Origin: Iamia sp. SCSIO 61187
GTDB taxonomy: Bacteria; Actinomycetota; Acidimicrobiia; Acidimicrobiales; Iamiaceae
Length of the DNA stretch: 64,000 nucleotides
Assembly: GCF_019443745.1 (NCBI RefSeq)
Contig: NZ_CP050948.1
Span: 4,840,001-4,904,000, forward strand
Direction: 5' to 3'
The notes beneath the pieces were generated by a model. The model searched no databases. It worked only from the letters and a program-made list of their open reading frames with translations, and was not told where the DNA came from. How positions within the stretch are numbered: position 1 is the stretch's first letter; every line of letters begins with the position of its first letter. Shown here in pieces: positions 15,667-23,818 of this stretch. Both the position numbers and the translations under genes were made by a program.

Positions 15667-17175
15667 TCAGCCCGCCCCGGGGAGGGTCTCGGCCAGGGCG
15701 TAGGTCAAGGTGGCGTTGGCCACCGAGTCGGCGTTGGTGCCCAGCGCGTCGAGCGAGACGTTGGCCTCGGTGTCGCACGCCGAGTGGTAGCAGGGGTCGA
15801 ACGGCGCACCGGCCGTCCCCCCGTAGAGGGCCGCCTGCTCCGGCGTCTTGATGTCCTCGGCCCCCGAGAACAGGCCGCCGAACGGGATGCCGACGTCGAA
15901 GAAGGCGCCGTAGTCGCTGCGGAAGTCGATCTCGGTGCCCTCGTAGGCCTCGCCGCGGCTCTCGTAGAAGTCGCCGAAGAGGGCCTCGATCTCGGCCGAG
16001 CCCTCCGGACCGGCCAGACCGAAGTCCGAGCCGTCGCCGTCGTAGACGAAGTTGGCGTAGTTGGGCGAGCCCAGCATGTCGAAGTTCAGGTAGAGGGCGA
16101 TCTGCTCCAGCTCGGCCTCGGTGCGGGTGGCGACGTAGTCGGTGGACCCGACCAGGCCGGCCTCCTCGGCGCCCCAGAAGGCGAAGCGCACGGTGTTGGT
16201 CGGGCGGACCTTGCGCATCATCAGCGCCGTCTCGAGGATGGCGGCCACGCCCGAGCCGTTGTCGTTGATGCCCGGGCCCTCGAACACGCTGTCGAGGTGG
16301 CCGCCGACCATGACGACCTGGTCGTCGTCGCCGTGGCGGGTCTCGGCCAGGACGTTCTGGCCGACCTCGGGGGTGCGGGCCGAGTTGGCGAAGACCCGCA
16401 TCACCAGGTCGGGCGTCTGGGCCAGCTCGGCACCGAGGGCGTAGGTGGTGCCGAGGGCCGGGATCCCGCTGGTGTTGCCGTTGCCGAAGGTGACGGCGGG
16501 GATGCCGTTGCGGCTCGGGTCGGTGGTGTTGCCCTGGTTGAAGATGATCACACCGACAGCGCCGGCGTCGGCGGCGTTCTCGATCTTGAGCTCGAAGGTG
16601 CACTCGCCCCGCTGGAGCAGGGCGATGTTCCCGGCGGGGAAGCCGGCGAAGTCCTCGGGCTCGCAGCCGGAGGTCGACGCGTTGCCCAACCCGAGCTGGA
16701 GGTCGACCGCGGTGACGGGGGCGGTGACGTCGCCCGGGTCGGTCTGGTCGAGCAGCCCGAAGTCCTCGTCCTCGGTGTAGGTCGTGGGCGTGGGCGCCAC
16801 CTGCTCCAGGGCGGAGGGGCCGAGGGGTTCGAAGGCGAAGAACTCGAAGGGGTCGAGGGTCACCTCGTAGCCGGCCTCGGAGAGCAGGTCGGCCACGTAG
16901 GAGACGCTGGCGTCGTAGCCGGGCGTGCCCGAGGCCCGGGTGCCGCCGTTGGCGTCGGCGATGTCCTGGAGGGCGGCCTGGTGGCGGCGCACGCCCTCGA
17001 CGGTCACGCACTCGACCAGCTTGGCGACGCTGTTGTTGTTCCGGTTGGCGCAGCCCCGGCCTCCGGCCGGTGCGGCGGACGAGGGAGCCGACGAGACGCC
17101 GAGGGCGACGATCGCGAGGACGAGGGCTGCGACGGCGGCCGATGCGCGCCTCGTGCGAGGCGGAGATGAGGACAT
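15667..17175 (-). CDS. Exported M28-family aminopeptidase with PA domain
   Basis: The 502-residue protein has a Sec signal (RRASAAVAALVLAIVALGVSSAPSSAAPA, given here as residues about 9-37). A PA domain (about 140-245, GNIALLQRGECTFELK) precedes the M28 catalytic domain. Two-zinc ligands are visible: GGHLDS (His, Asp), INDNGSG, WGAEEAG (catalytic Glu and ligand), LNFDMLG (Asp) and CYHSACD (His). Such enzymes release N-terminal residues from peptides outside the cell. GGAAG lies seven bases before ATG 17175. A hairpin separates it from the upstream hydrolase-BTAD gene on the same strand. Confidence 0.93.
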   Translation of the reverse strand: MSSSPPRTRRASAAVAALVLAIVALGVSSAPSSAAPAGGRGCANRNNNSVAKLVECVTVEGVRRHQAALQDIADANGGTRASGTPGYDASVSYVADLLSEAGYEVTLDPFEFFAFEPLGPSALEQVAPTPTTYTEDEDFGLLDQTDPGDVTAPVTAVDLQLGLGNASTSGCEPEDFAGFPAGNIALLQRGECTFELKIENAADAGAVGVIIFNQGNTTDPSRNGIPAVTFGNGNTSGIPALGTTYALGAELAQTPDLVMRVFANSARTPEVGQNVLAETRHGDDDQVVMVGGHLDSVFEGPGINDNGSGVAAILETALMMRKVRPTNTVRFAFWGAEEAGLVGSTDYVATRTEAELEQIALYLNFDMLGSPNYANFVYDGDGSDFGLAGPEGSAEIEALFGDFYESRGEAYEGTEIDFRSDYGAFFDVGIPFGGLFSGAEDIKTPEQAALYGGTAGAPFDPCYHSACDTEANVSLDALGTNADSVANATLTYALAETLPGAG

Positions 17176-17191
17176 GTGACCACTTCCTTGT

Positions 17192-17239
17192 CGGGTGACC
17201 CCACGATGTGCCCAACGCACACGTGGCGGGCGTCACCCG
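17192..17239 (-). terminator. Two-tier hairpin between co-directional genes
   Basis: The outer stem is CGGGTGAC/GTCACCCG (8 bp). Inner stems CCACG/CGTGG and TGTGC/GCACA close a CCAAC loop. It lies after the hydrolase-BTAD stop and before the M28 start, and is probably a terminator. Confidence 0.6.
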
Positions 17240-17265
17240 TACCCACCGCGTCCGTCATCGAACCG

Positions 17266-18816
17266 TCACATCGGAGACGAGGTGTCGGCGGCCAGCAGGT
17301 CCCGCGCCCGGACGCCCAGCTCCGCCATGCAGTCCTCGTAGCGGGCCGCCGCCGCCCGGGCCTCGCCCCGACGCCCGTCGGCCACCAGCGCCCGCACCAG
17401 CATCTCGTGGGCCCGCTCGTCGAACCCGTCCAGGTCGAGCAGGGCGTGGGCGTGGGCGACCACGTCGGGCCAGCGCTCCTCGGCCAGCGCCGCACCGGCC
17501 AGCCGACGGCGGGCGCTGCCGACCGCCGCCCCGATCCGGTGCCGGGCGGCGATGGCCCAGTCCTCGTACGCCTCCTCGGGCAGGACCGGCCCGGCGTGGC
17601 GGGCGACGGTGGCCTCGTCGTCCCCGGCGGCGATGGCCTCGCCCAGGGCGACGAGGTCGAGCTCCACGGCGTCGAGGTCGAGCCGCACCGCATCGCGATC
17701 GGCGACCAGGCCCCCGCCGAGCACCCGCCGGATGCCGGACAGCACGACCGACAGCCGGGCGCTGCGGCGGGTCTCGTCGGTCTCGTCGGGCCACAGCATG
17801 TCGGCCAGCTCGTCGCGGGGCACGGGCCGGTCGACGGCCAGGGCGAGCCTCTTGCACACCAGGCGAGCCTGGCGGGAGCCCCACGCCCCGGCGGCCACGG
17901 GCTCGCCGTCGACCACGACGGCGAACCCGCCCATCGTCTCGATCCGGACCTCGCGCCCTCCGGGGCGGGCCCGGGGCCTGGTCACGGTGCCGGCGACGAA
18001 GCGCTCGTAGTGGTCGACCCAGGCGTCGATGTCGACGTGGGCGAAGTGGTCCCGACCGTCGAGCTCCACCAGGCGCGCCGACGGCAGCATCGCCGCCGCC
18101 TCCCGCGCCCGGGCGATGGGCACCACGCCATCGTCGCGCCGGTGCAGGAGGAGGGTGGGGCACGAGACCGAGGCGAGGAGGGGCCGGACGTCGAGGGCCT
18201 CGATCATGTCGAGCAGCTCGCGCAGCGCCGCGGGCGTGGCCGACTGGCGCTCGTACCGGGAGTTCCACGCCCGGTACCCGGCGTCGCCGGCGAGGCTCGG
18301 GGCGAACACGTCGACGGTGACGGAGTCGTCGGTGCCCCAGAGGCGGTGGAAGATGCCCACCCGGGCCTGGCGCTCGTCGCGCTCCTCGTCGCTCTCGTCG
18401 GCGACGGTGCGGGCGCCCGACCCCAGCAGCGCCAGCGTCTCGACCCGCTCGGCGTAGGTGGCGGCGAGGGCGATGGCGACCGGTCCGCCCTCGGAGATCC
18501 CCAGCACGTGGGCCCGCTCGACGCCGGCTGCGTCCATGACGGCGACCAGGTCCTCCACCCGCTGGTCGACGGTCGGCATGCGGTCGGTGCGGTCCGACGC
18601 GCCCGTGCCCCGCTTGTCGAAGTGCACGACGTGGGCGAAGGCGCCGAGCCGGGCGAAGAGGGCCCGGTACTCCGGCCGCTCCCAGGTGAGCTCGATGTTC
18701 TGGGCCAGCGGCGGCACGACCACCACCCGGGCCGGTCCGGTGCCCCACGTCTGGTAGGCGATCGCCGCCCCGTCGACGCGGGCGAAGCGGACCGGTGACC
18801 TCCCTTCCACCTCCAT
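17266..18816 (-). CDS. Alpha/beta-hydrolase fused to a BTAD (SARP-type) domain
   Basis: This 516-residue protein is a natural fusion. Residues about 1-265 form an alpha/beta-hydrolase with the nucleophile elbow GISEGG and DGRDHF near the catalytic His. Residues about 285-515 resemble a SARP regulator: an OmpR-like HTH (GSRQARLVCKRLALAVDRPVPRDEL, ADMLWPD) and a bacterial transcriptional activation domain with TPR-like helices (GFDERAHEMLVRALVADGRRGEA). Such fusions may use the hydrolase fold as a sensor. Three 11-bp direct repeats stand directly upstream, where SARP proteins classically bind. It is divergent from the MBL-fold gene, the likely target besides itself. Confidence 0.88.
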   Translation of the reverse strand: MEVEGRSPVRFARVDGAAIAYQTWGTGPARVVVVPPLAQNIELTWERPEYRALFARLGAFAHVVHFDKRGTGASDRTDRMPTVDQRVEDLVAVMDAAGVERAHVLGISEGGPVAIALAATYAERVETLALLGSGARTVADESDEERDERQARVGIFHRLWGTDDSVTVDVFAPSLAGDAGYRAWNSRYERQSATPAALRELLDMIEALDVRPLLASVSCPTLLLHRRDDGVVPIARAREAAAMLPSARLVELDGRDHFAHVDIDAWVDHYERFVAGTVTRPRARPGGREVRIETMGGFAVVVDGEPVAAGAWGSRQARLVCKRLALAVDRPVPRDELADMLWPDETDETRRSARLSVVLSGIRRVLGGGLVADRDAVRLDLDAVELDLVALGEAIAAGDDEATVARHAGPVLPEEAYEDWAIAARHRIGAAVGSARRRLAGAALAEERWPDVVAHAHALLDLDGFDERAHEMLVRALVADGRRGEARAAAARYEDCMAELGVRARDLLAADTSSPM

Positions 18817-18831
18817 GGCCCCATCTTCCCT

Positions 18832-18864
18832 CCTTCGGAGAACCTTTGGAGGACCTTCGGGGCG
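18832..18864. promoter_or_regulatory. Three 11-bp direct repeats, SARP-type binding site
   Basis: CCTTCGGAGAA, CCTTTGGAGGA and CCTTCGGGGCG follow each other head to tail with exact 11-base period, one per helical turn. SARP activators bind direct repeats of this period near -35. The site lies between the hydrolase-BTAD gene and the MBL-fold gene, 36 bases before the latter. Confidence 0.7.
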
Positions 18865-18899
18865 GCCGTGCACAGGCGGCCCGAAGGCGCGTCCGGACG

Positions 18900-19736
18900 A
18901 TGGCGCCCATGGACACCACACCCCACACCAAGACCCGTCTGGCGCCGACCCGGATCGCGCCCGAGACGTTTCTGATCCACGACCACCACGGCGAGGGGAC
19001 CGACCCGGTCTCGGTCGCCCTCAACACCATGGTGATCCGGGCGGCCGAGCCGGTCGTCGTCGACACCGGGATGATGGAGAACCGCGAGCAGTACCTGGAC
19101 GACGTCTTCTCGCTCGTCGAGCCCGAGGACGTCCGCTGGGTGTTCATCAGCCACGACGACGTCGACCACACCGGCAACGTCAACGCCCTGATGGCGGCCG
19201 CCCCCAACGCGACCCTGGTCATCGACTGGTTCATGCAGGAGCGCATGGGCGCCAGCCTCGACGTGGCTCCGTCGCGGTGGCGGTGGCTGCGCGACGGCGA
19301 CGCCCTCGACGTCGGGGACCGGACCCTCCACCTGGTCCGGCCGCCGATCTTCGACTCGCCGACCACCCGGGGCCTGTTCGACCCGACCACGGAGGTCTAC
19401 TGGGCCTCCGACGCCTTCGCCTCCCCCATGGCCACGCCGGTGCACCGGGTCGCCGACCTCGAGCTGGTGCCGTGGCTGGAGGGCATCCACACCTTCGCCC
19501 AGTACGTCAGCCCCTGGCTGGAGCTCGTCGACCCCGCCCGCTTCCAGCGGGCCGTCGACCGCATCGAGGCGCTCGCCCCCACGGTGATCGCCGGCTGCCA
19601 CACCCCGGTGATCGACCGGGGCTACGTCGGCGACGCCATCGCCGCCACCCGCTCGGCGCCGTGGGCCACGGTGGCGCCGCAGCCCGACCAGTCGGTGCTC
19701 GACGCCATCCAGCACGCCCTGGCGGAGGCGGCCTGA
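18900..19736 (+). CDS. Metallo-beta-lactamase-fold protein, ODP/flavodiiron-like
   Basis: The 278-residue MBL-fold protein carries SHDDVDHTGN (metal motif H-x-D-x-D-H, near 85), GLFDPTTEVYWASDAFASP (Asp) and GCHTPVID (His). The order matches the oxygen-binding MBL half of flavodiiron proteins without a flavodoxin domain. It could be an oxidoreductase or hydrolase, and the metal set is complete. Start is uncertain between ATG 18900 and 18909. It is divergent to the hydrolase-BTAD regulator and follows the SARP-type repeats, so the regulator probably activates it. Confidence 0.85.
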   Translation: MAPMDTTPHTKTRLAPTRIAPETFLIHDHHGEGTDPVSVALNTMVIRAAEPVVVDTGMMENREQYLDDVFSLVEPEDVRWVFISHDDVDHTGNVNALMAAAPNATLVIDWFMQERMGASLDVAPSRWRWLRDGDALDVGDRTLHLVRPPIFDSPTTRGLFDPTTEVYWASDAFASPMATPVHRVADLELVPWLEGIHTFAQYVSPWLELVDPARFQRAVDRIEALAPTVIAGCHTPVIDRGYVGDAIAATRSAPWATVAPQPDQSVLDAIQHALAEAA

Positions 19737-19756
19737 CCCCCGCACCCGGCGAACAC

Positions 19757-19788
19757 GGGGGCACGAGGTGCCAGCACCTCGTGCCCTC
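19757..19788 (+). terminator. Long hairpin after the MBL-fold gene
   Basis: GCACGAGGTGC pairs with GCACCTCGTGC across a two-base loop, extended by G-C pairs to a stem of about 15. It begins 20 bases after the stop codon. Confidence 0.7.
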
Positions 19789-19835
19789 CCCGGGGCCGCC
19801 CACGCACGGGGCGACCGAGCCCTAGGTTGCGCGCC

Positions 19836-20729
19836 ATGACGACGCCCCCCGCTCGCGCCCTCGGCGCCGCCCTCGAGCCCATCACCGGCCAGGTGTACTT
19901 CTCGCCCGAGGCCCACGCCCTCTACGCCGGGCTCGGCTTCCGGCCCAGCCCGGGGGCCATGGGCGAGCCTCCCGTCGCCCTCCCCGACGGGCCCGCCTAC
20001 TTCACCAGCCGGGGGAGCGTGCTGGGCCAGGTGCCCGGCGAGCTGGTGGCGGCCGCCTTCGGGGTGTTCAACCCCGAGGTCGTGGTGCCCGCCGTTGACC
20101 GGGGCTGGTCCCTCACCGATGCGGCGACGATCTGCGCCGCCCGCACCGAGGGCGCCGTCGGACAGCTGCGCCGGGTGCTCGGCGACGCGCCGGACGGTCT
20201 GGCCCGGGCCGACGAGCTCCTGGCCCGGGCCGTCGCGCCGCTGCGGCCCGAAGGGCGGGCCCTCTTCTCCGGGCTGCTGTCCCTCGACGTACCCGACGAC
20301 CCGCTGGCCGCCATGTGGCGGCGGGGCGACCTGCTGCGAGAGTTCCGCGGCGACAGCCACATCGCGGCGTGGATCTCGGCCGGGCTCGACGCCACCGAGA
20401 TCGGGTTGCTGACCGAGCTGTACTGGGGGCTGCCGATGCGCACCTACATCCGCACCCGGGCCTGGACCGACGACCAGCTCGACGCGGCCGAGGCCCGCCT
20501 GGTCGACCGGGGCCTCGTCGCCGACGGCGCGCTGACCGACGCCGGGCGCACCCTGCGAGAGGACGTCGAGGCCCGCACCGACGCCCAGCTCCAGCCGGCC
20601 ATCGACGCCCTGGGCGGCGACCTCGACGAGCTGCTCGGCCTCCTCCGCCCGTGGGGCGCCGCCCTCCGCGCCGCCGGCGCCTACCCCGCCGACGGTCCCC
20701 ACGACCTCGCCGCGTCCGCGTCCGGCTGA
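19836..20729 (+). CDS. SCO6745-family protein
   Basis: The 297-residue protein resembles the actinobacterial SCO6745/SalK-type family: ALEPITGQVYFSPEAHALYAGLGF at the N-terminus, TSRGSVLGQVPGELVAAAFGVFNPEVV, and a winged-helix-like C-terminal portion (TEIGLLTELYWGLPMRTYIRTRAW, then RLVDRGLVADGALTDAGRTLREDVEARTD). The last part looks like a MarR-type reader of a terminal transcription module. The function is unknown. A perfect 14-1-14 palindrome follows two bases after its stop. Confidence 0.75.
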   Translation: MTTPPARALGAALEPITGQVYFSPEAHALYAGLGFRPSPGAMGEPPVALPDGPAYFTSRGSVLGQVPGELVAAAFGVFNPEVVVPAVDRGWSLTDAATICAARTEGAVGQLRRVLGDAPDGLARADELLARAVAPLRPEGRALFSGLLSLDVPDDPLAAMWRRGDLLREFRGDSHIAAWISAGLDATEIGLLTELYWGLPMRTYIRTRAWTDDQLDAAEARLVDRGLVADGALTDAGRTLREDVEARTDAQLQPAIDALGGDLDELLGLLRPWGAALRAAGAYPADGPHDLAASASG

Positions 20730-20730
20730 G

Positions 20731-20759
20731 CCACGGATGGTGCCAGGCACCATCCGTGG
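20731..20759. repeat. 14-1-14 palindrome, family copy A
   Basis: CCACGGATGGTGCC, one A, then the exact reverse complement arm GGCACCATCCGTGG. Another copy at 33451 agrees at 27 of 29 positions with an identical right arm, so this is a dispersed element and not just a terminator. It also serves as the only hairpin after the SCO6745-type gene. Confidence 0.75.
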
Positions 20760-20825
20760 CGCCGCCGCGCCGCCGGGCGGGGGCGCGGTCGTGCCCGAGG
20801 TCACACGACGCGCGACGATCGGGGC

Positions 20826-22034
20826 ATGCCCTACAGCAGCGGGCGGGTGGTGCACGACGCCGACGCCCACATCATGGAGACGCCCACCTGGCTGCGGGAC
20901 CACGCCGACCCCGGGGTGCGCGACCGCATCGAACCGCTCCGCTACCCCGGCGGCAACGAGCTGCGCCAGACCGGCGACGTCGACGAGCAGCAGCGCGACC
21001 TCGTCGCCGCCTTCGACCGGCTCGCCGAGCGGCACCGGTCCGACGCCTACCGGGCCGACGAGGAGGCCGAGGTCATGCGGCGCAAGAACTTCGCCGCCAC
21101 GGGGGCGTTCCTGGCCGAGGACCGGCCCCGGGCCCTCGACCTGCTGGGGTTCTCCAGCCAGCTCGTGTTCAACACGTTCCACAACCGGAGGCTCCACGAC
21201 TGGGAGCACGGCGGCGACGTGGACCTGGCGTACGGCGCGGCCCGGGCCCACAACCGGGGCATGGTCGAGTTCTGCGCCGTCGACGAGCGGCTCCTGCCGT
21301 CGTGCTACGTCCCGCTGGTCGACCTCGACCGGGCCCCGGCCATGGCCGACGAGGCCATCGAGATGGGGGCGGCGGCGCTGCTGGTCGCCTCCGGCTGCCC
21401 GCCGGGCCACTCCCCCAGCCACCGCGGCCTCGACCCGGTGTGGGCCCGCGCCAGCGAGGCCGGCATCCCGATCGTGTTCCACGTCGGTGGCACCGGCGAC
21501 CTGATCGACCCGGCCTACTTCCGCAACGGCCTTCCCGTCCCGCCCGACTTCCACGGGGGCGAGGAGAACTTCCGCTCGGTCGACTACATGGGCATCCCCG
21601 GCCCGCCGGCCCAGACCCTCGCCACCATGATCTTCGACGGCGTGCTCGACCGGTTCCCCGCCCTCCGCATCGGTGTCATCGAGCAGGGCGCCATCTGGGT
21701 GCCGTCGTGGATGCGGCAGATGGAGTCGGCCTTCGAGGCCTTCCACCGCCACGAGGACCGGCTCCAGGCCCTCGCCCTCCGCCCCTCGGAGTACGTCCGC
21801 CGGCAGGTCCGGTTCACGCCGTACCCCACCGAGGACGTGGGCTGGATCGTCGCCCAGGCCGGGCCCGAGGTGTGCCTGTTCTCGTCGGACTACCCGCACG
21901 TCGAGGGCGGGCGGCGGCCCATCGAGCGCTTCGAGGCCAGCCTGGGCGATGCCTCCGAGGAGGTGCGCCGGGCCTTCTACTGCGACAACTTCCGCGACCT
22001 CATGGGCTCGGCCGCCGCCGCCCTCGCCGCCTGA
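20826..22034 (+). CDS. Amidohydrolase family 2 (ACMSD-like) metal-dependent hydrolase
   Basis: This 402-residue TIM-barrel protein of the PF04909 group has the strand-1 metal motif DADAHIME (about 10-17), IVFHVGG (metal His, about 221), the IEQG barrel strand, and SSDYPHVEGG (Asp) near 355. Members are decarboxylases or hydrolases acting on aromatic or heterocyclic acids. In actinomycetes many relatives lie in degradation clusters, but the neighbours here do not reveal a pathway. ATG 20826 is preceded by the dispersed palindrome (67 bases upstream). A very strong hairpin follows the stop. Confidence 0.9.
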   Translation: MPYSSGRVVHDADAHIMETPTWLRDHADPGVRDRIEPLRYPGGNELRQTGDVDEQQRDLVAAFDRLAERHRSDAYRADEEAEVMRRKNFAATGAFLAEDRPRALDLLGFSSQLVFNTFHNRRLHDWEHGGDVDLAYGAARAHNRGMVEFCAVDERLLPSCYVPLVDLDRAPAMADEAIEMGAAALLVASGCPPGHSPSHRGLDPVWARASEAGIPIVFHVGGTGDLIDPAYFRNGLPVPPDFHGGEENFRSVDYMGIPGPPAQTLATMIFDGVLDRFPALRIGVIEQGAIWVPSWMRQMESAFEAFHRHEDRLQALALRPSEYVRRQVRFTPYPTEDVGWIVAQAGPEVCLFSSDYPHVEGGRRPIERFEASLGDASEEVRRAFYCDNFRDLMGSAAAALAA

Positions 22035-22048
22035 CCGCCTGCTCCCCT

Positions 22049-22100
22049 CGAACTCGGTGGCAGATGTCGGGTGTCCATCCCACATCTGCCACCGAGTTCG
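22049..22100. terminator. 19-bp-stem bidirectional terminator
   Basis: CGAACTCGGTGGCAGATGT pairs perfectly with ACATCTGCCACCGAGTTCG across a 14-base loop that can fold further (GGG/CCC). It lies between the convergent amidohydrolase and GntR genes. The stem is far longer than termination needs. Confidence 0.8.
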
Positions 22101-22121
22101 TCGAGGGAGGAGGACGCGGGG

Positions 22122-22877
22122 CTAGGCGGGCGACGAGCCGTTGCGCTCGCCGGGCAGGGTGTGCAGCCACTCGTCGACGGCGGCGACCCCGGCGCCGAGC
22201 AGCCGGCCGGCGATCCTCCCGGCGGTCTCGGCATCCCCGGCGCCGATGGCTGCGGCCAGCTCCCGGTAGAGGTCGGTCTGCCTCCACTCGGTGGTCAGCA
22301 GGCCGGGCGGCATCCGCTCGGCCAGGGCCAGGGCCACGGCCACCTCGCGCAGGGTGTTGTAGGCGAGCAGGTAGGCCACGTTGTCGGCCCCGCCGACGAC
22401 GGCGTCCCAGTACGAGTAGCCCAGCAGCCCCCACCGCGACCAGTCCCCGTCGAGGGCGTCCATCTCGTCGACGATCGCCCCGAGCACGGCGGCCGTCCCC
22501 CCCGGCGCCCGGCGGGCGCACAGGCGGGCGGCGTCGGCGCCGATCACGGCGCGCAGCTCCATGATCGAGCGGGAGACGACGGGGTCGACGGCCGTGTCGT
22601 GGACCACGACCAACATGGGCAGCAGGGCCAGGCCGGCTGACGTGCGCCAGTCGCGGACGGTGATGCCCCCGCCGTGGACGATCTCGACCAGTCCCATCTG
22701 GCGCAGCCGCTGGAGCGCCTCGCGCACGGCCTGGCGGTTGACACCGGCCTGGACGGCGAGCTCCCGCTCCGGCGGCAGCTGGGTGCCGGGAGCGTCCTCG
22801 CCGGTGAGGATGGCCCGGAGCAGCTGGTCGAAGACCTGGTCGGCCACGGTCTGCCGGGCGACGGGGCCGATGGGCAT
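22122..22877 (-). CDS. GntR-family (FadR subfamily) regulator
   Basis: This 251-residue protein has a winged helix at about 8-75 (RQTVADQVFDQLLRAILTGE, PPERELAVQAGVNRQAVREALQRL, GLVEIVHGGGITVRD), followed by an all-helical FadR-type effector domain with a likely metal/acid site (SRSIMELRAVIGADAARLCARR). It is divergent from the LLM-class oxidoreductase with 52 bases between, the obvious target. The ligand is probably an acyl-CoA or carboxylic acid, as for most FadR-type proteins; this is not shown by sequence. Confidence 0.9.
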   Translation of the reverse strand: MPIGPVARQTVADQVFDQLLRAILTGEDAPGTQLPPERELAVQAGVNRQAVREALQRLRQMGLVEIVHGGGITVRDWRTSAGLALLPMLVVVHDTAVDPVVSRSIMELRAVIGADAARLCARRAPGGTAAVLGAIVDEMDALDGDWSRWGLLGYSYWDAVVGGADNVAYLLAYNTLREVAVALALAERMPPGLLTTEWRQTDLYRELAAAIGAGDAETAGRIAGRLLGAGVAAVDEWLHTLPGERNGSSPA

Positions 22878-22929
22878 GGGCCCAGGGTAGGGCGACCCCC
22901 GACGCCGCCGGCCGTTAGCGTCCCGGCCC

Positions 22930-23799
22930 ATGAAGTTCGGGATCATCTTCGCCAACACCATGCAGTTCACCGGCCGCGAGGGGTTGGTGGAGCTGGCCCA
23001 GGGGGCCGAGGCCGTCGGCTTCGAGTCGCTGTGGACCGTCGAGCACGTCATCTACCCGGACGCGTACGAGAGCGAGTACCCCTACGACCGCAGTGGCAAG
23101 ATGGTCATGGCCCCGGAGACGGACCTGCCCGACCCGCTGATCTGGCTCACGTGGGTGGCGGCGGTGACCGAGCGGATCCACCTCGGCACCGGGATCCTCA
23201 TCCTCCCGCAGCGCAACCCGCTGGTGCTGGCCAAGGAGGTGGCCACGCTGGACGCCCTGGCCGGCGGCCGGGTCGAGCTGGGCATCGGCGTGGGGTGGCT
23301 CGAGGAGGAGTTCGACGCCCTCGGCGTCCCCTTCGCCGGGCGGGGCAGGCGCACCGACGAGTACGTGGGGGCCATGCGGGCCCTGTGGGACGGCGACCAC
23401 GCCAGCTACGAGGGCGAGACGGTGTCGTTCCGGGGGGCCAGCGTCAACCCCAAGCCCCCGCGCGGGCGGGTGCCGATCCACGTCGGCGGCCACACCGAGA
23501 CGTCGGCCCGCCGGGCCGGGCGCCTGGGCGACGGGTACTTCCCGGGCAAGGGCGACCTCCCGACGCTGATCGACATCGTCCGCCAGACCGCGGCCGACGC
23601 CGGGCGCGACCCCGAGGCCATCGAGATCACCGCCGGGAGCGCCGGCATCCTCGGCGAGGATCCCGTCGGGGCGGTGCAGGAGCTGGCCGACCAGGGCGTC
23701 GACCGCGTGGTCGTGCCGTCGTTCGCCTTCCTCCGCTCCACCACCGACGACCTGGCCGCCTTCGCCGAGCGGGCCATCGTCCCTACCGCCGACCTCTGA
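22930..23799 (+). CDS. LLM-class F420-dependent oxidoreductase
   Basis: The 289-residue protein shows the luciferase-like TIM barrel: KFGIIFANTMQFTGREGLVELAQGAEAVGFESLWTVEH, split here as residues 2-20 and following, then ATLDALAGGRVELGIGVGWLEEEF (about 105-130) and HVGGHTETSARRAGRLGDGYFP. This matches the TIGR03619-type F420-dependent group. Reduced deazaflavin F420 would be the hydride donor. The divergent GntR gene probably controls it. The substrate is unknown. Confidence 0.9.
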   Translation: MKFGIIFANTMQFTGREGLVELAQGAEAVGFESLWTVEHVIYPDAYESEYPYDRSGKMVMAPETDLPDPLIWLTWVAAVTERIHLGTGILILPQRNPLVLAKEVATLDALAGGRVELGIGVGWLEEEFDALGVPFAGRGRRTDEYVGAMRALWDGDHASYEGETVSFRGASVNPKPPRGRVPIHVGGHTETSARRAGRLGDGYFPGKGDLPTLIDIVRQTAADAGRDPEAIEITAGSAGILGEDPVGAVQELADQGVDRVVVPSFAFLRSTTDDLAAFAERAIVPTADL

Positions 23800-23818
23800 G
23801 GGTCCGGCGGCGCCGCCG

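Noticed and set aside
17266-19736. Natural-product gene cluster suggested by the SARP domain
   Set aside because: No biosynthetic core enzymes (PKS, NRPS, terpene synthase) occur within the window.
18204-22085. Very long minus-strand open frame (~1290 codons)
   Set aside because: It crosses four well-supported genes on the other strand or frame, shows low-complexity composition and no motif.
23805-23818. CGGCGGCGCCGCCG palindrome as terminator between LLM and pirin genes
   Set aside because: Self-complementary without a loop and simple GC repeat; too common at this composition to be called.
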